64,000 nucleotides of DNA from Cupriavidus sp. YR651. GTDB taxonomy: Bacteria; Pseudomonadota; Gammaproteobacteria; Burkholderiales; Burkholderiaceae. This document shows, piece after piece, positions 25,259 through 33,381 of the stretch. The notes under the pieces are model-generated. The model saw nothing but the letters and a program-made list of their open reading frames with translations. It did no database searches and was not told where the DNA came from. The stretch is from contig NZ_FMYZ01000006.1 in NCBI RefSeq assembly GCF_900101625.1, forward strand, positions 310,001 through 374,000, written 5' to 3'. Made by a program: the position numbers and the translations under genes. Every line of letters starts with the position of its first letter. Within the stretch, counting starts at the first letter, position 1.

Positions 25259-25793
25259 ATTGGGTGCCGGCTTCGAGCGGCTCCGCCAGGCTGACCAGCC
25301 AGCGGCGGATGATCCCTTCCTCTTCCGGCGACAGGCCAGCGCGCAACTGCTGATCGACGGACTTCGCCCGCTCCTTGCACGCGGCCAGCATCGTGTGGCC
25401 AGCGTCGGTCAGCGCGATGGTCTGGATGCGGCCGTGAACCGGATGCGGCGTCCGGGAGATCGCGCCCATCTTCTCCAGGTTGTTCATGATCACGCTGACT
25501 GTCTGCGGTGTCAGTAGCGCCAGGCGCGCCACGTCGGCACCCGAGATGCCCGGATAGGCGCCCAGCATCGTCAGCACGAAGAACTGCGGCAATGTGACAC
25601 CGAGGTCGGCCAGTTGCCGCTCCATGCGCAGCCGGTTGGCGGCGCTGGCCTGCCTCAGCAGGTACGCCAGATAGCCGCCTTCACCGCGCTTGCCTTCGCC
25701 GGGGCGTGGGATGGGCAGGGCGTCGGATAGCGCTTCGGGGGCGGGGTGGGCGGCGGCAGCCTTTTTCCCCTTGGACGGCAGGGTCTTCGACAT
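25257..25793 (-). CDS. MarR-family transcriptional regulator
   Basis: A 178-residue protein. An N-terminal Lys/Ala/Pro-rich extension (about 40 residues) precedes a standard MarR winged helix: LRMERQLADLGVTLPQFFVLTMLGAYPGISGADVARLALLTPQTVSVIMNNLEKMGAISR (residues about 55-115), with the wing HGRIQTIALTDAGH. It diverges from an AhpD-like gene across 88 bp. A perfect 9-bp inverted repeat flanks the shared promoter area (TGTCAGAGC/GCTCTGACA), a likely operator. It probably represses the AhpD-like protein and itself in response to an oxidant or electrophile, as is common for such pairs. The inducer is unknown. Confidence 0.88.
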   Translation of the reverse strand: MSKTLPSKGKKAAAAHPAPEALSDALPIPRPGEGKRGEGGYLAYLLRQASAANRLRMERQLADLGVTLPQFFVLTMLGAYPGISGADVARLALLTPQTVSVIMNNLEKMGAISRTPHPVHGRIQTIALTDAGHTMLAACKERAKSVDQQLRAGLSPEEEGIIRRWLVSLAEPLEAGTQ

Positions 25794-25795
25794 GT

Positions 25796-25831
25796 TGTCA
25801 GAGCTCTTACATTAATATTCGTGCTCTGACA
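25796..25831. promoter_or_regulatory. Inverted repeat in the MarR/AhpD-like divergent promoter
   Basis: TGTCAGAGC at 25796-25804 and GCTCTGACA at 25823-25831 flank an AT-rich centre (CATTAATATTC) that probably holds the -10 region. It begins 3 bp from the MarR start codon. Confidence 0.6.
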
Positions 25832-25881
25832 TGTTAGCTCAACGTGTCGAGCCATGTAACCAACATGAGCAAGGAGCATTC

Positions 25882-26346
25882 ATGATGGACTTTCAGGAAT
25901 TCACGCATATCGCGCCCGATGTCTACGCGGCACTGGGCGGCGTCAGCAAGGCCGTGGACGCTTCCGGGTTGGACAAGGCGCTGACGGAGCTGGTGAAACT
26001 CCGCGTCTCGCAGATCAACGGCTGTGCGTTCTGCCTGCAATTCCACCTGAATATCGCGCGCAAGCTCGACATCGATCCGCGCAAGTTCGACCTGCTGGCA
26101 GGCTGGCGCGACGCCGGCATCTTCAGCGAGCGCGAACAGGCGGCGCTCGGCTGGGCAGAGGCACTGACCTGCCTGGCCGATCCTGCCGCACGCGATGCAG
26201 CGCTCGCTGCCGCCCGCGCAACCTTCCAGCAAAGCGAGCTGGTTCACCTGGCCGCCACGATTGCCGGGATCAACGCCTGGAACCGGATCGCCGTTGGCCT
26301 CCACTTTCCGCCGCCGCCGGCTGCCGGTGCCGGAAACCAGGCATGA
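25882..26346 (+). CDS. AhpD-like/carboxymuconolactone decarboxylase family protein
   Basis: A 154-residue protein with the AhpD-type redox motif INGCAFCLQFH (CxxC, about 51-54, followed by a helix His). It has the family helical shape (LVKLRVSQ before the motif, AALGWAEALTCL after it, and the C-terminal AATIAGINAWNRIAVGL). The ATG at 25882 has an AAGGAG site 5 nt upstream; the next ATG, 3 nt on, is equally plausible. CMD/AhpD proteins reduce peroxiredoxins or act on peroxides or lactones. Its stop overlaps the ATG of the following GNAT gene by 4 bp (ATGA). A paralogue is encoded at 60576. Confidence 0.88.
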   Translation: MMDFQEFTHIAPDVYAALGGVSKAVDASGLDKALTELVKLRVSQINGCAFCLQFHLNIARKLDIDPRKFDLLAGWRDAGIFSEREQAALGWAEALTCLADPAARDAALAAARATFQQSELVHLAATIAGINAWNRIAVGLHFPPPPAAGAGNQA

Positions 26347-26792
26347 GCGCGATCGTCGGGCAGGTTCAGATTCGTCGCATCGACACGGGTGCCGAGGTCG
26401 CGGCATGCTTCCCTCTGATGCACCAGCTGCGGCCCCACCTGGCGGACGCGGACGAGTTTGTGGCGCGCTGGCGCCGGCAGGCGGACGTCGGCTACCGGCT
26501 GGCTGGACTCTGGGATGATGGCCGGCTGATGGCGCTGGCTGGCTACCGGCTGCAGGACAACCTGGTTCACGGCCTGCATTTCTACGTCGATGACCTCGTG
26601 ACGGATGCCCAGGCGCGCAGCGGTGGGTACGGCCACGCGCTGATGGACTGGCTCAAGGCGGAGGCGCGGGAGCTCAGTTGCCACAAGCTTGTGCTGGATA
26701 CGCCGCTGACCAACGTGCTCGGGCACCGGTTCTACTACCGCAACGGCCTGCTGGCGGCCGCGCTGCGATTCAACGTCGTGCTCGACCAATAG
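26343..26792 (+). CDS. GNAT-family N-acetyltransferase
   Basis: A 149-residue acetyltransferase. It has the GNAT core: hydrophobic strand (RLAGLWDDGRLMALAGYRL), HFYVDDLVTDAQARSGGYGHALMDWLKAEA containing the acetyl-CoA-binding R/QxxGxG/A loop, and the C-terminal FYYRNGL motif. It is translationally coupled to the AhpD-like gene. The substrate is unknown. In context it may protect against a reactive or toxic small molecule. Confidence 0.85.
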   Translation: MSAIVGQVQIRRIDTGAEVAACFPLMHQLRPHLADADEFVARWRRQADVGYRLAGLWDDGRLMALAGYRLQDNLVHGLHFYVDDLVTDAQARSGGYGHALMDWLKAEARELSCHKLVLDTPLTNVLGHRFYYRNGLLAAALRFNVVLDQ

Positions 26793-26872
26793 GTCGCTTC
26801 AGCATGACGTGACGCGGTCCTGGCCAGGGCGAAGCAGGGGTTTCGGATCGCGTCGGCGCCTGCGTTGGCGCT

Positions 26873-27436
26873 TCAGCTGGGAATCGTCTCGTTGCCGGCA
26901 CCCAGCGGGCGTTGCATGAGCAGCGTGTCGATCCATTGACCGTGCTTGAATCCGACGGACTCCAGGCGGCCCACGGTCCGGAAGCCCAGCCGCTCGTGCA
27001 CGGCCACCGATCCGGCGCCTTCGCCGGTGGAGGTCAGGGCCACCACAGCCACCATCTGCCGCCACGGGCCGGTCTCGCAGCGGGCGATCAAGTCGGCCAG
27101 CAGCGCGCGGCCCAGGCCCTCGCCCGTGTGGCGGTGGTCAATGTAGATGGAGTCCTCGATCGCAAACCGGTAGGCGCTGCGCGCGCGGTAGGCCGATGCA
27201 TAGGCGTAGCCCAGGATCTCATCGTCGCGTTCTGCCACGATATACGGCAGGCCCTTCTTGCGGACCTCGGCAAGGCGCAGGTGCATATCGTCCAGCGTCG
27301 GCGCGACTTCCTCGAACGAGGCGCGGCCGTGCTGCACGTGGTGGGAGTAGATGGCGTGGATCGCAGGCACATCGGCCGGGGTGGCGTCACGCAGCCGGAA
27401 GGACTTGCGGGTCAGGACGGCGGAAGATTCGGACAC
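26873..27436 (-). CDS. pat: Phosphinothricin-type GNAT acetyltransferase
   Basis: About 187 residues from a GTG at 27436; an upstream ATG at 27505 would add 23 unsupported residues. The fold follows the phosphinothricin/L-methionine sulfoximine acetyltransferase family: FRLRDATPADVPAIHAIYSHHV, FEEVAPT, GYAYASAYRARSAYRFAIEDSIYIDHRHTGEGLGRALL (the acetyl-CoA loop), and HERLGFRTVGRLESVGFKHGQWIDTLLMQRPL. Such enzymes acetylate the amino group of glutamate-analogue inhibitors or related amino acids. It is convergent with the previous GNAT gene; the two belong to separate transcription units. Confidence 0.85.
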   Translation of the reverse strand: MSESSAVLTRKSFRLRDATPADVPAIHAIYSHHVQHGRASFEEVAPTLDDMHLRLAEVRKKGLPYIVAERDDEILGYAYASAYRARSAYRFAIEDSIYIDHRHTGEGLGRALLADLIARCETGPWRQMVAVVALTSTGEGAGSVAVHERLGFRTVGRLESVGFKHGQWIDTLLMQRPLGAGNETIPS

Positions 27437-27598
27437 GATGAATCGGGCAGGGAAGGGTGGACCAGCCGATGGCCGGTGGCCACGGTTCAGGGGTAAAGCG
27501 GACATGCACGATACATGCCCGCCACATCCGGTACCTTATCGTGCCGGCGCCGCCAGCGCTTGTATATAGTGCGGGATATTCAATTGGAGGACGCCGTC

Positions 27599-27958
27599 AT
27601 GATCACGATCTACCACAACCCCCGTTGCTCGAAGTCTCGCGAAACGCTCGCGCTGGTCGAGTCCGCGGCACAGCGTCTGGGCGAACCGGTGGAGATCGTC
27701 GAATACCTGAAGCATCCGCCGTCACTGGCCACGCTGCGCCAGCTCCATACGATGCTGGGCGTGACGGTGCGCGAAATGATCCGGGACAACGAAGACGTCT
27801 ACAAGGAACTGGACCTGGCCGACCCGGGCCTGACCGATGCGGAACTGCTTGCCGCCGTGGCCGACAACCCGATCCTGCTGCAGCGCCCCGTGGTGGTGCG
27901 CAATCGCCGTGCCGCCATCGGCCGGCCACCGGAGCACGTTCAGGCGCTGCTTGCCTGA
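27599..27958 (+). CDS. arsC: Arsenate reductase, glutaredoxin-coupled ArsC type
   Basis: A 119-residue ArsC/Spx-family protein. The active-site cysteine is in HNPRCSKSRETL (Cys11), and the conserved arginines are present in QRPVVVRNRRAAIGRPPE. It reduces arsenate to arsenite with glutathione/glutaredoxin, or acts as a family member of less clear role. Start at 27599 follows TTGGAGGA. No arsB or arsR gene is adjacent, so it may be an isolated ArsC/YffB-type protein rather than part of an ars operon. The reaction is therefore probable rather than certain. Confidence 0.85.
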   Translation: MITIYHNPRCSKSRETLALVESAAQRLGEPVEIVEYLKHPPSLATLRQLHTMLGVTVREMIRDNEDVYKELDLADPGLTDAELLAAVADNPILLQRPVVVRNRRAAIGRPPEHVQALLA

Positions 27959-28013
27959 GGAAGCGGAGAGCTCCGTTTTGGGGAGCCATGGTTTCGAGAG
28001 CCCCAAATTGAAA

Positions 28014-28039
28014 CCGGCCCCCACCAAGGTGGAGGCCGG
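28014..28039. terminator. Bidirectional hairpin between arsC and the small membrane gene
   Basis: The stem CCGGCC-C-CCACC/GGTGG-A-GGCCGG with an AA loop lies between two convergent genes. No long T run on either strand, so it may be a weak terminator. Confidence 0.45.
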
Positions 28040-28076
28040 CCGGTCAGACAGGCGAATCGCTTCAGGCGAGTCGTCG

Positions 28077-28307
28077 TTATTGAACACCCAGCCAGTGCAT
28101 GGCCTCCTGACCGAAAGAAATGCCAGCCAGCACGACCAGCAGAACGACGAGGGTTACCGTGCTCACGTAGAGCGTGGCTTTGGCGACTTCCGCGTCTTCC
28201 GAGGCGGAATGCGACCGGGAGATGACGGTGGTGCGCTCGTGCGTCCGGTGTGGCCAATGCAACCTGCCGGCCAGATCCTTGACGTGGATTTCGGGATGGA
28301 ATCGCAT
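28077..28307 (-). CDS. Small single-helix membrane protein
   Basis: A 76-residue protein with a strong AAGGAGGTG site 8 nt before the ATG at 28307. Residues about 1-40 are polar and His/Arg-rich (FHPEIHVKDLAGRLHWPHRTHERTT), and residues about 45-65 form one transmembrane helix (ATLYVSTVTLVVLLVVLAGI). The strong ribosome site supports a real gene. Unknown function; the His-rich N-terminus could bind metal. Confidence 0.6.
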   Translation of the reverse strand: MRFHPEIHVKDLAGRLHWPHRTHERTTVISRSHSASEDAEVAKATLYVSTVTLVVLLVVLAGISFGQEAMHWLGVQ

Positions 28308-28520
28308 GGTCACACCTCCTTGCCTCTGGGACGGCGCGGGCGGCCGGGCAACTCCGTTTTCGACCGTCACATGGCGTGGCCGCACCAGCCCCGGAGCGGT
28401 CGGCCCCGGGTCGCCATGAGCACCCTTCTACTATAGGCAACCGGCGCGAAATGTGGCCTTGCTGTCGCGTCGTGTGTGGGCTTCCCCACCCGCGGACACC
28501 CCGCAGGCACCCCGAGAATG

Positions 28521-29207
28521 TCAGGTCGACCTGGCCCCTGCTTCGGCGGAAGACTCGGCAGAAAGTGAGGGATTGCTTGCCTCGGTGTCGGCCGCAGCCT
28601 TGGCTTCGATCTCCGCCAGCGCGCTTTCTCGCGTACGCAGTTCTGCGAGCATGTTGCAAAACAGCGCCCCTTGCTCCATCGCGTCGTCGAGTGCCACGTG
28701 AGTATGTGGCAACGGGTCGTGCCAGTGTGGCGGGAACGCCGCCTTGACCGACTTGCGATACGGTCGGCCGGTGAGCGCGAAACCCATGGTCTTGATGTCC
28801 AGCGCGGCCCATCCGAAAGGCGAGCGGCCGGCAAAGCGCATCATGTACCAGAACACCCACGTGAAATCGAAACCCGCCGGGAACGCGACGAACACCGGCT
28901 TGCCAGGCAGGCGTTCCACCTACTCCACATAGCGCGGCATGACGTCCTCCGGGCGCTCCAGGTCGCGCCGGCAGGCGGCCCAGGCGTCGGGTTGGGTTTT
29001 CCACCACTGCATTTGCACCGGATGGCCGGTGGCGCCGGGCAGCGTTTCCAGGTTTGCGGAGAACGTGCCGACCACGGTCTTGTCGGCGAGCATGGCCGCG
29101 GAAGCAAACGACAGCATCGAATGCGGCCCCGGGATCGGGCCATCAGCCTCGACGTCGGTGCTGACGTAGATCTCGGGGCGGGAATCCGGGGCCTGCTTCT
29201 TCGCCAT
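28521..29207 (-). pseudogene. DEDD 3'-5' exonuclease gene interrupted by an in-frame amber codon
   Basis: Two adjacent frames lie in the same reading frame and are separated only by TAG at 28922-28920. The upstream part (95 aa) starts [27 protein letters not shown] and contains the exonuclease motif I DVEADG. The downstream part continues [27 protein letters not shown] and [18 protein letters not shown]. Joined, they give about 228 residues of one DnaQ-like exonuclease, with no missing residues on either side. The break reads VE-stop-VERL and is one base from TGG (Trp) or CAG (Gln). It is either a recent nonsense mutation, a sequencing error, or a stop that is read through. It follows the MBL-fold gene by 3 bp. 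Confidence 0.7.
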
Positions 29208-29210
29208 GCG

Positions 29211-29861
29211 TCAGGCCACCTCGACCAGATGGTCGGCCACGAAAGGATTGTTGCGGCGCTCCTCGCCGAACGTGGACACCGGGCCGTGGCCGGGGACGAA
29301 CGTCACTTCCTCCCCCAGCGGCCACAGGCGCGTCCGGATCGACCGGATCAGGTCGGCATGATTGCCGCGCGGGAAGTCGGTGCGGCCGATCGAGCCGGCA
29401 AACAACACGTCGCCGACGATCGCGAGCTTGTTCTCCCGCGAGAAAAACACCACGTGGCCGGGCGTGTGGCCGGGGCAGTGGTAGACCTCCAGCGTCTCGT
29501 TGCCGAATGTCACCGTCTCGCCGTTTTCCAGCCAGCGATCGGGTTCGAAGGCTTCCGCCTGCCCGAATCCGAAGCGGCGAGTCTGCTCCGGGAGCTGGTC
29601 GATCCAGAAGCGCTCCTCCTGCTGCGGGCCCTCGATGGGGATGCCAAGCTGGCGCGAGAGTGCCGCCGCGCCCGCGCAGTGATCGACATGCCCGTGCGTC
29701 AGGAAGATCTTTTCCAGCGTGACGCCGTGCTCTTTCACCGCGGCCAGGATCCGGTCCAGGTCCCCGCCGGGGTCGCACACCGCCGCGCGGTTGGTGGCTT
29801 CGTCTATCAGCAGCGAACAGTTCTGCTGGAAGGGCGTCACGGGGATCACGAGGACTTTCAT
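29211..29861 (-). CDS. Metallo-beta-lactamase-fold hydrolase (glyoxalase II-like)
   Basis: A 216-residue MBL-fold protein. Metal ligands are in THGHVDHCAG (about 55-64), the later GHTPGHVVFF (about 133), VGDVLFAGSIGRTDF and the C-terminal PGHGPVST. The start at 29861 (MKVLVIPVTPFQQNCSLLI) is the conserved family N-terminus; longer frames upstream have no support. The protein belongs to the YcbL/GloB-like hydrolases, which hydrolyse glutathione thioesters or related compounds. It is 3 bp upstream of the broken exonuclease gene on the same strand. Substrate not certain. Confidence 0.88.
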   Translation of the reverse strand: MKVLVIPVTPFQQNCSLLIDEATNRAAVCDPGGDLDRILAAVKEHGVTLEKIFLTHGHVDHCAGAAALSRQLGIPIEGPQQEERFWIDQLPEQTRRFGFGQAEAFEPDRWLENGETVTFGNETLEVYHCPGHTPGHVVFFSRENKLAIVGDVLFAGSIGRTDFPRGNHADLIRSIRTRLWPLGEEVTFVPGHGPVSTFGEERRNNPFVADHLVEVA

Positions 29862-30265
29862 CGGGCGAATGCTTGAATGCTTGTGCTGTCTGGGCGGCCG
29901 GGATTGGCAACCGGCGCGGGACCGGCCACCTGCTATCCGACCAGGCAAGGGATCGATTGGGCGCTGACAATGGCTTGAAAACCGGGTCGGAAACCGGGTT
30001 CGAACACGAGTCAGATTGAGGCCCTGCGGGTGGGCCATTGTAGCCTCCGGCGAGTCCGTTCATCGACGCTCCATGACCGGCTTTCTGGATGAGACAACTC
30101 TGAAAGTTACGTATCGATTACGTGACCGACGCCCGGTAACAATCGGCGCAATCCCTTGTCTGGCGGTGGATTCCGGGGAATAGGCACCATCTTGGACACC
30201 GTTTGATTAAATTTCGTAACAAAATCAAGGTAATAGCAGCGAAAGGCCGGTGTTAGACTGCCGCC
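29862..30265. other. 404-bp divergent region before rlpA
   Basis: Between the MBL gene and rlpA. It contains a short direct repeat (ACCGGGTCGGAAACCGGGTT near 29980) and an AT-rich patch at 30205-30240. A TGTTAGACT sequence at about 30250 could be an extended -10 for rlpA. No gene is evident. Confidence 0.35.
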
Positions 30266-31030
30266 ATGCTTAGCCTGCCAATCCTCCGTCCGGGGTTCGC
30301 GTCCGTGTTCCCCGCCGGCAATCGTTTTCTTCGTCAGTGCGCGATCATCGTATCGGCGCTGGTGATGGCCGCGTGCGCAACGCCGCCGGAAAGCGATTCG
30401 CAGAACGCGTCCAATACCAACGGCGCCATCGCCACGAAGTCGGCGAAGTCCAGGGCGGACAAGTCCCGGGCCGATGACCGTGGCAACTGGGACCTGTTCA
30501 GCTGGGGCAAGGACGAGGGCGCTGCCTCGCAGCCGTCGCTCGACGGCCTGAGGGCGGACCTGGGCACCTTCGAGCAGCGTGGCATGGCGTCGTGGTACGG
30601 CAAGGCATTCCACGGGCGCAAGACCGCCAACGGCGAGCGCTTCGACATGCGCGCCATGACGGCCGCCCACCCGTCGCTGCCGCTGGATAGCTGGGTGCTG
30701 GTGCGCAACCTGCGCAATAACAAGGTGGCCGTGGTGCGCATTAACGACCGCGGTCCCTATCACGGCAACCGAATCCTCGATCTGTCCTATGCCGCAGCCA
30801 GGCGGCTGAGCTTCGTCGATCACGGCGCGACCCAGGTCGAGATTCGCCGCCTGTCCCGCACCGAGGTGGCGGCGCTGGGGCCGCAGATCGAGGCCGGCGG
30901 TAATGAAGCCGGTGACGGCAGTGGTGCGGATGACCTGAGCCCACCCGATAGCGCCAACACGTTGGCCCCCGTCAAGTCCAAGGCTCGCGCACGCACGGTC
31001 AAGCCAGCCGTCAAGCGCAAGGCCCGGTAA
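30266..31030 (+). CDS. rlpA: RlpA-like septal ring lytic transglycosylase, lipoprotein
   Basis: A 254-residue protein with an N-terminal signal and lipobox (VMAAC, Cys about 36). After a Ser/Lys/Asp-rich linker, the double-psi beta-barrel RlpA domain follows (QRGMASWYGKAFHGRKTANGERFDM through INDRGPYHGNRILDLSYAAA, residues about 105-180). RlpA cleaves denuded glycan strands at the septum. The usual C-terminal SPOR domain is missing. The chain ends in a Lys/Arg/Ala-rich tail (about 230-254), suggesting it binds the septum in another way, or that this is a truncated variant. It is convergent with rsmI. Confidence 0.88.
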   Translation: MLSLPILRPGFASVFPAGNRFLRQCAIIVSALVMAACATPPESDSQNASNTNGAIATKSAKSRADKSRADDRGNWDLFSWGKDEGAASQPSLDGLRADLGTFEQRGMASWYGKAFHGRKTANGERFDMRAMTAAHPSLPLDSWVLVRNLRNNKVAVVRINDRGPYHGNRILDLSYAAARRLSFVDHGATQVEIRRLSRTEVAALGPQIEAGGNEAGDGSGADDLSPPDSANTLAPVKSKARARTVKPAVKRKAR

Positions 31031-31125
31031 GCGGCCGGGTCCAGACGATGTGGACTGGCGCGAAGGACTTCCTCCCTGCTGCCAGTGCCCCGCACTACCT
31101 CTTCAGATTTTTCTCAGTACATCTC

Positions 31126-32040
31126 TCAGTCATCGCTGTCGCCATCGCCTCGTTGGCCCAGGGCGAGTTGATAGAGCGCATCCGTCTTCGCACCCGTAAT
31201 CGCCGCCGTCAGCTTGGCCGCGCGCTTGGCTGGCAACTCTGCCAGCAGCAACTTCAGCACGCGCTGGGCCTCGGCGTCCGGCGCATCCGCCCCGTCCCGC
31301 TCGGCGCTGCCCGCGCCTTCCACTACCAGTACGAACTCCCCCTTGCCACGCGACGCCTCGGCCGCCAGCCATGCGGGCGCCTCGGCGACGGTCAGCACCG
31401 GCGCCTCCTCGAACAGCTTCGTCAGCTCCCGGCCCACCAGCAGCCGGCGCGCGGGGGGCAGGGCGGCCGCCAGCGCCGCGAGCGTGTCGGCGATCCGGTG
31501 CGGGGCTTCATACAACACCCACGCGTGGTCCAGGCTGGCGAGCTTGTCGATGGCATCGGCCCTGGCCTTGGATTTGCCGGGCAGGAATCCGACGAACGTG
31601 AAGTGGCCCTGGCCCGCTTCCAGCATGTCGCCGGCCACGGACAGCGCGGTCACGGCTGCGCTTGGCCCCGGCAGCGGCACGACCTTCAGGCCGGCGGCAC
31701 GCACGGCTTCCACGAGGCGCGCGCCGGGATCGGAAATGCCGGGCGTGCCGGCATCGGAGACATAGGCAATGCGTTCGCCTGCAGTCAGGCGTTCGACGAT
31801 GCGGCCGGCGGCCTCGCGCTCGTTATGCTCGTGGACGGCCAGCAGCGGCCGTTGCAGGCCGACGCGGGACAGCAGCTGGCCGGTGTTGCGGGTGTCTTCG
31901 CAGGCAATGGCGTCCGCCAGTCCCAATACGTGAAGCGCCCGCAGCGACAGGTCCGCGACGTTGCCGATCGGCGTGGCCACCACGTACAGCGTGCCGGGCG
32001 GGTAGGTCTGGCCTGTCGCCAGCGAGGTCCAGTCACTCAT
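31126..32040 (-). CDS. rsmI: 16S rRNA 2'-O-ribose C1402 methyltransferase
   Basis: A 304-residue tetrapyrrole-methylase-family protein starting MSDWTSLATGQTYPPGTLYVVATPIGNVADLSLRAL (split over the start). It has VVATPIGN, LADAIACEDTRNTGQLL, AYVSDAGTPGISDPGARLV and VPLPGPSAAVTAL, all RsmI hallmarks. It methylates the ribose of C1402 in the ribosomal decoding centre. It diverges from yraN with only 15 bp between the two starts, the standard arrangement next to yraN and diaA in many proteobacteria. Confidence 0.95.
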   Translation of the reverse strand: MSDWTSLATGQTYPPGTLYVVATPIGNVADLSLRALHVLGLADAIACEDTRNTGQLLSRVGLQRPLLAVHEHNEREAAGRIVERLTAGERIAYVSDAGTPGISDPGARLVEAVRAAGLKVVPLPGPSAAVTALSVAGDMLEAGQGHFTFVGFLPGKSKARADAIDKLASLDHAWVLYEAPHRIADTLAALAAALPPARRLLVGRELTKLFEEAPVLTVAEAPAWLAAEASRGKGEFVLVVEGAGSAERDGADAPDAEAQRVLKLLLAELPAKRAAKLTAAITGAKTDALYQLALGQRGDGDSDD

Positions 32041-32055
32041 GCTTGAGAACTTCCG

Positions 32056-32448
32056 TTGAATCGCTCATTCAAAACCACCACGCAGTCGGGCGCGCTGGCA
32101 GAGGACCGCGCGCTGGCCTACCTGCTGAGGCAGGGGCTGGCGCCGGTGGTTCGCAATTATCGCTGCAAAGGCGGCGAGATCGACCTGGTGATGCGGGCGG
32201 CCGACGGCACGCTGGTTTTCGTCGAGGTGCGCCAGCGTAGCGGCCGGGGTTTTGGCGGAGCGGCCGCCAGCGTCACGCCGGCCAAGCAGCGGCGCGTGCT
32301 GCTGGCCGCGGGACAGTATCTGGCGACGCTCGATCCCACCCCGCCATGCCGTTTCGACGTGGTGGCACTGGAGCCGGGCCGGCTCGACTGGCTGAAGAAT
32401 GCCTTTGATCTGGGCGCCATGGAAACTGACTGGTCCGCTGCGTCATAA
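32056..32448 (+). CDS. yraN: YraN-family endonuclease-like protein (UPF0102)
   Basis: A 130-residue protein with a TTG start (32056). It has the restriction-endonuclease-like core [32 protein letters not shown], in which E/D...ExR replaces the usual lysine, followed by [19 protein letters not shown]. The family is a predicted Holliday-junction-resolvase-like nuclease of unsettled function. It sits between rsmI (divergent) and diaA/gmhA. Confidence 0.9.
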   Translation: MNRSFKTTTQSGALAEDRALAYLLRQGLAPVVRNYRCKGGEIDLVMRAADGTLVFVEVRQRSGRGFGGAAASVTPAKQRRVLLAAGQYLATLDPTPPCRFDVVALEPGRLDWLKNAFDLGAMETDWSAAS

Positions 32449-32510
32449 TGCGCGGGATAGCAAGAGAGAGTATGAGAGGTAGAGGGCCCGCCCAAGGGAC
32501 CCGGTGATCC

Positions 32511-33098
32511 ATGAGCATTGAAAGTATCGAGCAGCATTTCCTGGACAGCGCCGACCACACGCGCCAGGCCGCCACGCTGATGGCGCCGCACATCGACGCC
32601 GCCGTGGAGCGGATGGTTGCCGCGCTGACCAGTGGCAACAAGATTCTGGCCTGCGGCAACGGTGGATCGGCTGCGGACGCCCAGCGCTTTGCCGCCGAAC
32701 TGATCGGCCGCTTCGAGCGCGAACGACCCGGCCTGGCCGCCATCGCCCTGACCACGGACAGTTCGATCCTGACGGCCATCGGCAATGACTATGATTTTTC
32801 CGTTGTGTTTGCCAAGCAGGTGGAAGCGCTCGGCCAACCGGGCGATATCCTGCTGGCGCTGTCGACCTCGGGGAACTCCGCAAACGTGGTGGCGGCGATC
32901 CAGGCTGCCCGCCAGCGCGACATGAGCATCATCGCCCTGACCGGCAAGGGCGGCGGCAGGATTGCCACATTGCTGGACGAATTCGATATCCACCTGTGCG
33001 CGCCGGGCGACCGTACTGCGCGCATCCAGGAGGTGCACCTGCTGACGCTGCATTGCCTCTGCGACGGGATCGACGAGGCTCTGCTGGGCGAAGCGTAA
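32511..33098 (+). CDS. diaA: DiaA/GmhA-like SIS-domain protein
   Basis: A 195-residue SIS-domain protein (residues about 45-175: [51 protein letters not shown] and [11 protein letters not shown]). Two annotations are common: phosphoheptose isomerase GmhA (LPS core precursor) and DiaA (DnaA-binding initiator). Position between yraN and a BON lipoprotein (yraP/dolP) is exactly that of diaA in the E. coli block, which favours DiaA. A DnaA-box cluster lies immediately downstream. Isomerase activity cannot be excluded from sequence alone. Confidence 0.85.
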   Translation: MSIESIEQHFLDSADHTRQAATLMAPHIDAAVERMVAALTSGNKILACGNGGSAADAQRFAAELIGRFERERPGLAAIALTTDSSILTAIGNDYDFSVVFAKQVEALGQPGDILLALSTSGNSANVVAAIQAARQRDMSIIALTGKGGGRIATLLDEFDIHLCAPGDRTARIQEVHLLTLHCLCDGIDEALLGEA

Positions 33099-33138
33099 GA
33101 CAGACGGCATAGGCCGGGGAGAACAGGAGCACGACTTG

Positions 33139-33250
33139 GAGGTTGTTTCAAAAAGATCCTGGCGTTGTTGCGCGGCCTTGCCGTACCACTAGTACTGTCT
33201 GCGGCCGCGCGCCTAGCCAGGACCGCTTCGCTTTATTTTGAAACAACCTC
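33139..33250. repeat. 112-bp palindromic intergenic element
   Basis: The ends are a perfect 15-bp inverted repeat (GAGGTTGTTTCAAAA at 33139-33153; TTTTGAAACAACCTC at 33236-33250). Inside are two more matched stems: GATCCTGGC/GCCAGGACC (one mismatch) and GCGCGGCC/GGCCGCGC, around a GTAC-CACTA-GTAC tip. The whole can fold as one long hairpin. It lies 40 bp after diaA. A partial copy is at 23865-23890, so this is a dispersed repeat like a REP/BIME or MITE. Confidence 0.8.
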
Positions 33251-33325
33251 TTATCCCCTGTTATCCACAGGCCTGCCCACAAGCTATCCACAGGTTTTGC
33301 GGCGTCATCCACAGCTCTATCCACA
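33251..33325 (+). promoter_or_regulatory. DnaA-box cluster between diaA and the BON gene
   Basis: Same-orientation boxes TTATCCACA (33261-33269, perfect consensus), CTATCCACA (33284-33292), TCATCCACA (33305-33313), CTATCCACA (33317-33325), and a weaker TTATCCCCT at 33251. Four or five boxes in 75 bp are not expected by chance in such GC-rich DNA. Confidence 0.7.
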
Positions 33326-33381
33326 GCGCCGCACCCTTTTGCAACCTATCGCGCATCATTCCGTTACGAGCCAAGGATCGC

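Noticed and set aside
26793..26872. Further copy of the palindromic element
   Set aside because: Only a loose resemblance (GGTCGCTTCAG and GGTCCTGGCC); no complementary arms.
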